From Acidithiobacillus sp. (GTDB lineage Bacteria; Pseudomonadota; Gammaproteobacteria; Acidithiobacillales; Acidithiobacillaceae), in the NCBI GenBank assembly GCA_028065135.1, contig JAPTWR010000169.1, positions 1 to 8,650 on the forward strand: a stretch of 8,650 nt of DNA. The letters run 5' to 3'. This document shows, in pieces, positions 1 to 4,381 of the stretch; positions within the stretch are counted from its first letter, which is position 1; every line of letters begins with the position of its first letter. A program made the translations under genes and the position numbers. A model generated the notes under the pieces. It was not told the DNA's origin and did no database searches. It saw only the letters and a program-made list of their open reading frames with translations.

Positions 1-2
1 TC

Positions 3-44
3 AGGGTGGGGTTCATGGGTACTCGCGAGAGGTGTGACAGGTGA
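3..44 (+). CDS. possible 3' end of an unidentified upstream gene (partial)
   Basis: This frame is open from the window edge and ends in TGA at 42-44. It overlaps the GTG start of the next gene by four bases (GTGA), a common form of translational coupling. Only about 13 residues are visible (…RVGFMGTRERCDR), too few for a family call. A second frame is also open from the edge and stops at 35-37, so the choice rests only on the overlap geometry. The ending vaguely resembles the C-terminus of PrmC/HemK methyltransferases (…RV..G), but I would not rely on that. Confidence 0.25.
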   Translation, partial: RVGFMGTRERCDR

Positions 45-598
45 CGGATACGGACTGGACGCCCCTATTTTTACTCCGAACGGTACTTTTCCCCAAGGCT
101 TTATTAGGGCTGCGTATTTTTGAGCCGCGTTATCTGGACATGATCAGCGCCTCACTGCGGCAGGGTCGGGATTTTGGCATTTGCCTCAGTCACCCTCGGG
201 GCGATGGCCACGCCGAGCCGGAATTGGTGGGTACCCTGGCACGCATTGTGGACTGGGGGGGAGAGGCCGGCATTCTCCAGGTTCAGGTGCGCGGCCAGAA
301 ACGTTTCACCATTCAGGACTGGCGTTATGAGGGACAACTGGCGATGGCCTCTATCCATCCCTGGGCCGAAGAGCCCGTCGTGCCAATGGGTCGGGAAAGC
401 CAGCCGTTGCACGCCATTCTTGAGGATTTGATCGGCAAGGTGCCTGCCGCAGGAATAGACGCCAGTAGTGCCGGAATGGTCCTGGCGCAGGCGCTGCCCG
501 CCTCCCCCGAAGAAAAGCAGCAGTTGCTGGTTCTTCAGGATCCTCTGGAGCGTTTGCGCCGGATTGTGGAGTTGCTCAGCCAACGCGGCGGAGCGTAG
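41..598 (+). CDS. stand-alone Lon substrate-binding (LON N-terminal) domain protein
   Basis: This 185-aa protein consists essentially of the N-terminal substrate-recognition domain of Lon protease (LON/PUA-like family). Residues 8-35 carry the hallmark pattern PLF.L..VLFP…L.L.IFEPRY (IFEPRY at 26-31). A G-I-C-L strand and the typical 'G…A.I' strand (GTLARI) follow. There is no AAA+ or Ser-Lys protease domain, so it is not Lon itself. Such short proteins are widespread in proteobacteria. They are thought to bind proteins or peptides, but their exact role is not established. The GTG start is chosen because TGA at 35-37 blocks this frame just upstream and AGAGG at 28-32 gives an 8-nt Shine-Dalgarno spacing. 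It converges on the cyclic-nucleotide-binding gene with a 26-bp gap, and I see no clear terminator between them. The family call is secure; the function is not. Confidence 0.92.
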   Translation: MTDTDWTPLFLLRTVLFPKALLGLRIFEPRYLDMISASLRQGRDFGICLSHPRGDGHAEPELVGTLARIVDWGGEAGILQVQVRGQKRFTIQDWRYEGQLAMASIHPWAEEPVVPMGRESQPLHAILEDLIGKVPAAGIDASSAGMVLAQALPASPEEKQQLLVLQDPLERLRRIVELLSQRGGA

Positions 599-624
599 GG
601 AAAAACTCCGGGCGGCGACAAAAT

Positions 625-1119
625 CTAGCGCTTGCCCTTGCCATAAATATAGGTAGAGAAGTCCGTGTAGCCCTGAGAAAGATTGCGGAACAAATGGTCC
701 AGGCTGATGATGGCCTGCTCCAGAATATTCACGGTGATATACGGTTTTTCCACCTTCAGGCGCTGATACCGGGCGCGGGTCAGGACCAGCACCTGGGTAT
801 CTTCGCTTTTGGCAATGATTCGGGCGCTACGTGGCTGACGGTCAAAAAAGGACATCTCTCCGGCCATTTCTCCGTCATGCACCCGGACCACTTCTACTTC
901 GTCGCCGTCGGCTGTGTGGTGAACGATGGCCATTTCACCCTTGACGCAGAAGAACAGGGCCTCTCCCAGAGAGCCCCATTCGGCAATCACCTGATCCAGA
1001 TGAAATTGGGCGTGGGTGACGTATTCTGCGAGGGTCTGGATTTCACTGATGGTCAGAGACTGGGCCAGATGATGTTGTTTGAGAAACTGGGCGATTTCTA
1101 TGTGGTCAATGCCGGGCAT
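625..1119 (-). CDS. cyclic nucleotide-binding domain protein (CRP-like sensor domain only)
   Basis: This 164-aa protein has a single cNMP-binding beta-roll of the CRP/FNR and PKA-regulatory type. After an N-terminal helix (residues 8-35) come the strands '[18 protein letters not shown]' (51-68). A phosphate-binding-cassette-like segment follows at 86-99 (A-G-E-M-S-F-F…P-R-S-A), retaining the Gly-Glu and Arg-Ser that contact cyclic nucleotide in CRP. The last ~45 residues are mainly helical and end in a basic tail (KGKR). There is no helix-turn-helix, so it is unlikely to act as a DNA-binding regulator; a partner protein or an allosteric role is more plausible (inference). On the minus strand an AGAGGAA sequence lies 6-8 nt before the ATG. 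It is transcribed divergently from rph. The ligand (cAMP, cGMP or none) cannot be told from sequence alone. Confidence 0.9.
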   Translation of the reverse strand: MPGIDHIEIAQFLKQHHLAQSLTISEIQTLAEYVTHAQFHLDQVIAEWGSLGEALFFCVKGEMAIVHHTADGDEVEVVRVHDGEMAGEMSFFDRQPRSARIIAKSEDTQVLVLTRARYQRLKVEKPYITVNILEQAIISLDHLFRNLSQGYTDFSTYIYGKGKR

Positions 1120-1151
1120 GGTTGGTTCCTCTGGGAAGCGGGCTTTTTATT

Positions 1152-1157
1152 ATTATA
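1152..1157 (-). promoter_or_regulatory. putative -10 element for the cyclic-nucleotide-binding gene
   Basis: The minus strand reads TATAAT, a perfect -10 hexamer, 32 nt upstream of the ATG of the minus-strand gene. The -35 is weak: CTGTCC at 1177-1182 with a 19-bp, purine-run-rich spacer. An activator may be needed, or the match may be chance. Confidence 0.45.
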
Positions 1158-1201
1158 GGGGGGGAAGAGGGAAGAGGGACAGTGCTGCGCAGCGCCGCAT
1201 T

Positions 1202-1231
1202 TTGAATCCTCCCGTCTCCTCACGATACAAT
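1202..1231 (+). promoter_or_regulatory. sigma-70-type promoter for rph-rdgB
   Basis: TTGAAT (1202-1207) and TACAAT (1226-1231) are separated by 18 bp; each has five of six consensus bases. Transcription would start near 1238, leaving a leader of about 20 nt before the rph ATG at 1259. It lies back to back with the putative promoter of the minus-strand gene. A perfect palindrome (GCTGCGCAGC, 1184-1193) lies between the two. Confidence 0.65.
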
Positions 1232-1258
1232 GCTCCACCACCTACAACGAGTATTCCC

Positions 1259-1987
1259 ATGATACGTCCTAGCGGAAGAAATGCAGACGCCTTGCGTCCG
1301 GTACAAGTTACCAGAAATTTTACCAAGCATGCCGAAGGTTCGGTGCTGATAGCCTGCGGTGATACCAAGGTGCTATGCACCGCCAGCGTCGAAGAAAAGG
1401 TACCACCCTTCCTGCGCGGCGCGGGCAAGGGGTGGGTGACAGCGGAATACAGTATGTTGCCCCGTGCCACCCGGGAGCGGGTGGCACGGGAATCCGCCAA
1501 AGGTCGTATCGGCGGGCGCACCCATGAAATCCAACGTCTTATCGGGCGCAGTCTGCGCGCCGCCGTGGATCTGCAAGCTTTGGGCGAACGCACTATCTGG
1601 GTGGATTGTGATGTGCTTCAGGCCGATGGCGGAACCCGTACCGCCAGCATTACCGGCGCTTGTCTGGCGGTAGCCGATGCCGTCCAGCATCTGCGTGCTG
1701 CGGGACAGCTTCGGAATAATCCTCTGCGGGACTGGGTGGCCGCCGTCTCGGTAGGTGTTTATCAGGGGCAGGCGGTGTTGGATCTCGACTATGCCGAAGA
1801 CAGCAATGCCGATGTGGATATGAATGTGGTGATGACCGGCGCCGGCGCCTTTGTGGAAGTACAGGGAACTGCGGAGGGCGCGGTGTTCAGCGCGGAACAG
1901 ATGGCTGAAATGCTGGCTCTGGCGCGCAAGGGGATCGCCGAATTGGTGGCCCGTCAGCATCAGGAGTGTCCGGAAGCCCGTTCATGA
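1259..1987 (+). CDS. rph: ribonuclease PH (tRNA nucleotidyltransferase)
   Basis: RNase PH is a phosphate-dependent 3'-5' exoribonuclease that trims tRNA precursors and helps degrade structured RNA. The 242-aa product matches the family along its whole length (typical ~238 aa). It has the N-terminal 'RPSGR…LRPV…[12 protein letters not shown]' block, then '[13 protein letters not shown]' and '[14 protein letters not shown]'. The signature '[20 protein letters not shown]' is followed by '[19 protein letters not shown]' and the metal/phosphate-site region '[19 protein letters not shown]'. The frame is open further upstream to 1079, but the ATG at 1259 starts exactly at the conserved N-terminus and follows a good promoter. 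The Shine-Dalgarno is weak (GAG around 1250). The stop overlaps the rdgB start (ATGA). A perfect 12-bp inverted repeat lies inside the gene at 1461-1490. Confidence 0.97.
   Translation: MIRPSGRNADALRPVQVTRNFTKHAEGSVLIACGDTKVLCTASVEEKVPPFLRGAGKGWVTAEYSMLPRATRERVARESAKGRIGGRTHEIQRLIGRSLRAAVDLQALGERTIWVDCDVLQADGGTRTASITGACLAVADAVQHLRAAGQLRNNPLRDWVAAVSVGVYQGQAVLDLDYAEDSNADVDMNVVMTGAGAFVEVQGTAEGAVFSAEQMAEMLALARKGIAELVARQHQECPEARS
1461..1490 (+). repeat. intragenic perfect inverted repeat in rph
   Basis: CCCGTGCCACCC (1461-1472) and GGGTGGCACGGG (1479-1490) are exact reverse complements around a 6-nt loop (GGGAGC). The mRNA would form a very GC-rich 12-bp hairpin. It encodes the conserved [10 protein letters not shown] stretch, so part of the symmetry may come from codon choice. 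No U-tract follows, so it is not a standard terminator. Confidence 0.8.
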
Positions 1988-2607
1988 CGCCCTTGTTGCT
2001 GGCCACGAGTAATGCAGGCAAGTTGCGTGAGTTGCAACCGCTGCTTGCCGCCCGTGGCTTCGCGCTCGTCAGCCAGACGGAACTGGGCATCGCCGGTATG
2101 GAAGAAACAGGCACCACCTTTGTGGAAAATGCATTGCTCAAGGCACGCCATGCCGCCTCGCAAAGTGGTATGGCGGCGCTCGCCGAAGATTCGGGGCTTT
2201 GTGTGCCCTATCTCCAGGGAGCGCCCGGCATTTACTCCGCGCGTTATGCCGGCCCGGATGCCAGCGATGCAGCCAATAACGCGAAGTTGCTGAGCATGCT
2301 GGCCGAGGCGCGGGGGGAGGCCCGTGCTGCCTATTACGTGGCTTGCATGGTTTTTCTGGAATTTGCCACCGACCCTTCGCCACTGGTAGCCCAAGGCTTT
2401 TGGAGAGGGACCATTGGTGAGCGTCCTGCCGGCGACGGGGGGTTTGGCTACGATCCCCTGTTTTGGCCCACGCATGGATCTGGCAGCGCGGCACAGTGGA
2501 GCCTGAAGAAAAAAAACGAACACAGCCACAGAGCGGCGGCCTTACGCAGGTTGCTGGGGTTGCTGGCGGAGCGTCAGCAACCCCAGCCGCTTTCGCTCAA
2601 CGACTGA
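1984..2607 (+). CDS. rdgB: RdgB/HAM1 family XTP/dITP diphosphatase (non-canonical purine NTP pyrophosphatase)
   Basis: The product hydrolyses ITP, dITP and XTP to monophosphates, keeping deaminated purines out of DNA and RNA. The 207-aa protein shows the family landmarks: nucleotide-binding '[13 protein letters not shown]' (res. 4-16), '[18 protein letters not shown]' (41-58), catalytic-region 'AEDSGLCV' (67-74), '[12 protein letters not shown]' (79-90), '[11 protein letters not shown]' and 'SHR' (181-183). ATG 1984 is preferred over GTG 1966: it overlaps the rph stop (ATGA), has GGAAG 7 nt upstream, and starts at the conserved N-terminus. One stretch is odd. Residues 172-176 read W-S-L-K-K where the family usually has an L-x-P-E-E-like sequence before K-N. 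The neighbouring frame encodes E-P-E-E-K there, which suggests two compensating indels. Lys177, Asn178 and Ser-His-Arg are kept, so activity may be preserved. The 3' end overlaps the convergent sigma gene by 34 bp. Confidence 0.96.
   Translation: MTPLLLATSNAGKLRELQPLLAARGFALVSQTELGIAGMEETGTTFVENALLKARHAASQSGMAALAEDSGLCVPYLQGAPGIYSARYAGPDASDAANNAKLLSMLAEARGEARAAYYVACMVFLEFATDPSPLVAQGFWRGTIGERPAGDGGFGYDPLFWPTHGSGSAAQWSLKKKNEHSHRAAALRRLLGLLAERQQPQPLSLND
2553..2587. terminator. bidirectional hairpin at the convergent rdgB / sigma-factor ends
   Basis: GCTGGGGTTGCTG (2553-2565) and CAGCAACCCCAGC (2575-2587) are perfect 13-bp inverted repeats. In the plus-strand RNA the stem can extend to 16 pairs with one G-U, leaving a GAG loop. 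It covers the last codons of both genes, including the sigma-gene stop at 2574-2576. Neither side has a U-tract directly after the stem, so it is not a textbook intrinsic terminator. Its position between converging genes suggests transcript-end formation or 3'-end protection on both strands. Confidence 0.6.
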
Positions 2608-3431
2608 CGCAGACGGGTCAGTGCCCGCACCTGCAACTGTCTTACCGCCTCGCGGCTGACGCCCATACGCTCGGCGACGGCTTCCAGGGTCATGGGCGCG
2701 TCACCATGCATGCCATAGCGAAAGACCATGACCTCCCGCTGTTTTTCATTGAGTTCGGTCAGATGTTCCCGCAGTGCCTTGCAGATGGCATCACGGTCAT
2801 AGTCGCTGTCCGGACTGGCAACGTCGCCGGTCACCTGTTCGATGCGGCCCGGCCCGTCGGATGTTTCCTCGTCGAGCGAGAAGACGCGGATGTCGGCGAA
2901 ATCCAGGGCGCGCATGGTACTCTCGCGCACCCCTAGGGCTTCACGCCGCTGCTCCCTGCGCACATCGACGTCGCTGTCCTCCTTCGCTCCGCGCTGCATA
3001 TAAGCGTGCAGGGACTTGGCAAGGTAATCGGGCAGACGGATGAAGCGGGAACGGATGAGCGCCCGCTGCATTGCCTCGCGGATCCACCAGGTCGCATAAC
3101 TGGAGAAACGTGTGCCGAGGCCTTCCTGAAAGCGGTCGGCGGCACGCAGCAGACCCATGTAACCCTCCTGAAGGAGGTCTTCCTGACTGAGCCCTTTATT
3201 GCGATAACCCCTGGCAACCGCCCGCACCAAGGGCATGTGCGCGGAGATCAGTGTGGCGCGGGCGCACTCGTCGCCCCGATGCAAGCGTTGGATGAGTTGC
3301 AGTTCCTGCTTCTGGCTGAGAAACGGCCCGCTGGTTTGGTCGTCCATGAAATCATTCAGGGGCGGCGGATCGGTGACCGGACCCATCTCCGGAATATCTG
3401 ATCCCGCTAATTCTCTGGCTTCAGTGTGCAT
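2574..3431 (-). CDS. sigma-70 family RNA polymerase sigma factor, group 2, RpoS-like
   Basis: This is an alternative sigma factor that would direct RNA polymerase to a subset of promoters. From the chosen start it has 285 aa. Region 2 spans about 50-134, with 'QEDLLQEGYMGLLRAADRF' (83-101) and the -10 recognition/melting segment 'RFSSYATWWIREAMQRAL' (108-125), then 'FIRLP'. Region 3 is around 135-190. Region 4 is about 215-277, with 'LNEKQREVMVFRYG' and the helix-turn-helix 'TLEAVAERMGVSREAVRQL'. It lacks region 1.1, so it is not the primary sigma. Spacing and the YATWWIR…IRLP and LN.KQREV blocks fit RpoS best, but differences such as EGYMGL for EGNLGL and SAHMPLV for SNLRLV are notable. ATG 3431 is preferred over ATG 3470 because GGGGAGG lies 5 nt upstream. 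It is not beside nlpD, the common rpoS neighbour. It converges on and overlaps rdgB. The sigma-70 family is certain; the RpoS label is moderate. Confidence 0.9.
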   Translation of the reverse strand: MHTEARELAGSDIPEMGPVTDPPPLNDFMDDQTSGPFLSQKQELQLIQRLHRGDECARATLISAHMPLVRAVARGYRNKGLSQEDLLQEGYMGLLRAADRFQEGLGTRFSSYATWWIREAMQRALIRSRFIRLPDYLAKSLHAYMQRGAKEDSDVDVRREQRREALGVRESTMRALDFADIRVFSLDEETSDGPGRIEQVTGDVASPDSDYDRDAICKALREHLTELNEKQREVMVFRYGMHGDAPMTLEAVAERMGVSREAVRQLQVRALTRLRQSLSESGWGC

Positions 3432-3512
3432 CACGACCTCCCCGATCCTGATCACCAGGCGTTGTAACATTGTCGCCTAATTTTATATTTTAAAAGCACT
3501 TTAACCACTCGT

Positions 3513-3543
3513 ATATTAGGATTCTTTTTGATCAGGCTGTCAA
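3513..3543 (-). promoter_or_regulatory. putative sigma-70 promoter for the RpoS-like sigma gene
   Basis: On the minus strand a perfect TTGACA -35 (3538-3543) precedes an AT-rich -10 candidate: TAATAT (3513-3518, 19-bp spacer) or CCTAAT (3515-3520, 17 bp). The implied leader is about 75 nt and passes through a very AT-rich stretch around 3480-3495, where another -10-like TATAAA occurs on the same strand. It is divergent from the rpsU promoter about 100 bp away. Confidence 0.5.
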
Positions 3544-3644
3544 GGGCTGGCAACGAATGTTTTGCGGTTTTAGCAACAACGGTGCTGGTCTTCCGATGGG
3601 TGCCGACCCTGCTGGAGTTGTGGTGGCGGGCGGCCAGGGAGCTT

Positions 3645-3673
3645 TTGACTCGGGTCGTTGATCCGCCTATAAT
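3645..3673 (+). promoter_or_regulatory. strong sigma-70 promoter of the rpsU-yqeY-mutS2-dnaG operon
   Basis: TTGACT (3645-3650) and a perfect TATAAT (3668-3673) are separated by 17 bp, close to the ideal sigma-70 promoter. Transcription would start near 3680, about 40 nt before the rpsU ATG. The leader contains AAGAGG (3701-3706) as a possible Shine-Dalgarno, with a longer than usual spacing of 13 nt; GGA at 3709-3711 is an alternative. In the 288-bp gap between the two genes I see only these two promoters and no RNA gene. Confidence 0.85.
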
Positions 3674-3719
3674 CGGCCCCTTTCTCGCTACCCTTATCCA
3701 AAGAGGTCGGAATCCTTCT

Positions 3720-3935
3720 ATGCCAACTGTTCGTGTCAAAGAAAATGAGCCTTTCGAAGTCGCGTTGCGGCGTTTCAAACGTTCCTGCGAAAAGGCAGGA
3801 GTCCTTACCGAGGTAAGGCGTCGCGAATTCTACGAAAAGCCCACGGAAGAGCGCAAGCGTAAGGCCGCTGCTGCCCGCAAGCGGGCGTTGAAGCGCATGC
3901 GTCGTCAGTCCATGCGGCTGGTCCGGCTCTACTGA
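3720..3935 (+). CDS. rpsU: 30S ribosomal protein S21
   Basis: S21 (71 aa, the same length as in E. coli) is a small basic protein of the 30S subunit needed for efficient initiation on natural mRNAs. The sequence is almost diagnostic: '[20 protein letters not shown]', then '[20 protein letters not shown]', and an Arg/Lys-rich tail ending 'RLY'. The frame stays open upstream to 3528, but ATG 3720 matches the conserved N-terminus ([12 protein letters not shown]) and lies downstream of the promoter. The stop overlaps the next start as TGATG. It is the first gene of the macromolecular-synthesis operon, so translation initiation, primase and sigma-70 output can be co-controlled, as in E. coli rpsU-dnaG-rpoD. 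Confidence 0.98.
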   Translation: MPTVRVKENEPFEVALRRFKRSCEKAGVLTEVRRREFYEKPTEERKRKAAAARKRALKRMRRQSMRLVRLY

Positions 3936-4381
3936 TGACACTGCGTGAGCGCATCCAGGAGGATATGAAGTCCGCCATGCGCGCCCGGGAAGCCGGGCGT
4001 CTTGGGACTATTCGTATGCTCCTGGCGGCAATCAAACAGCGGGAAATTGACGAGCGCCGCGAGCTTGATGATGCTGAAGCGTTGCGCATCGTGGACAAGC
4101 TGATCAAGCAGCGCAAAGATTCTGCCAGTCAATTTCTTGCTGGTGGGCGTCCGGACCTTGCTGAAAAGGAAGAATCAGAAATTCCTTTTCTCGCAGTCTA
4201 TCTGCCGGAGGCGCTGTCACCCGGCGAGATTGACGGGCTGATCAGCGAGGCGATGACAGCGGTGGCGGCCAGCGGACCTAAAGATATGGGTAAGGTACTT
4301 ACCTTTCTGCGCCCGCAGATGCAGGGGCGTGCGGATATGGCCGTGGTGGCGGATAAAGTGAAGGCCCGCCTCGGCAGTTGA
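3935..4381 (+). CDS. yqeY: GatB/YqeY domain-containing protein
   Basis: This 148-aa protein belongs to the YqeY family, related to the helical tail domain of the GatB subunit of Asp/Glu-tRNA amidotransferase. Its N-terminal half is helical and charged ('LRERIQEDMKSAMRARE', then 'LGTIRMLLAAIKQREID'). A middle 'RIVDKLIKQRKDSASQF' helix follows. The C-terminal signature is 'YLPEALSPGEIDGLI…DMGKVLTFLRPQMQGRADM' (res. ~89-137), whose D-M-G-K-V and G-R-A-D are family hallmarks. The domain in GatB contacts tRNA; the cellular role of free-standing YqeY is not settled. The start codon overlaps the rpsU stop (TGATG) without a clear Shine-Dalgarno, suggesting re-initiation by ribosomes leaving rpsU. The stop overlaps the mutS2 start in the same way. 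A GC-rich hairpin lies near the start (3982-3999). Confidence 0.94.
   Translation: MTLRERIQEDMKSAMRAREAGRLGTIRMLLAAIKQREIDERRELDDAEALRIVDKLIKQRKDSASQFLAGGRPDLAEKEESEIPFLAVYLPEALSPGEIDGLISEAMTAVAASGPKDMGKVLTFLRPQMQGRADMAVVADKVKARLGS
3982..3999 (+). repeat. small GC-rich hairpin just inside yqeY
   Basis: CGCCCGG (3982-3988) and CCGGGCG (3993-3999) are exact reverse complements around a GAAG tetraloop; an outer G-U pair is possible. It lies about 47 nt after the rpsU stop, roughly where E. coli has a partial terminator between rpsU and dnaG. No U-tract follows, so the attenuation role is speculative. Confidence 0.5.

Noticed and set aside
599..624. Possible terminator between the convergent genes at 598 and 625
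   Set aside because: Only a 6-bp GGAGTT/AACTCC pairing with a ~30-nt loop can be drawn, and no T-tract follows; not enough for a call.
694..1158. 154-codon plus-strand frame opposite the cyclic-nucleotide-binding gene
   Set aside because: The minus-strand product has a recognisable domain and a good Shine-Dalgarno; the plus-strand translation has neither.
1079..1258. 60-codon N-terminal extension of rph
   Set aside because: It overlaps the divergent promoter region and the start of the minus-strand gene, has low-complexity composition, and RNase PH homologues begin at the residue encoded at 1259.
1838..1849. GGCGCCGGCGCC palindrome in rph
   Set aside because: It encodes a Gly-Ala-Gly-Ala stretch with preferred codons; the symmetry follows from the codons.
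2463..2936. Plus-strand open frame running from rdgB into the antisense of the sigma gene, reachable by -1 slippage at the A-run (A AAA AAC, 2511-2517)
   Set aside because: The extension lies antisense to a conserved sigma factor and resembles no protein. No downstream pseudoknot is evident except the hairpin 36 nt away. The E-P-E-E-K part is better explained by compensating indels.
3528..3719. 64-codon in-frame extension upstream of rpsU
   Set aside because: It contains the strong TTGACT/TATAAT promoter, and S21 begins at the Met encoded at 3720 with a conserved N-terminus and standard length.
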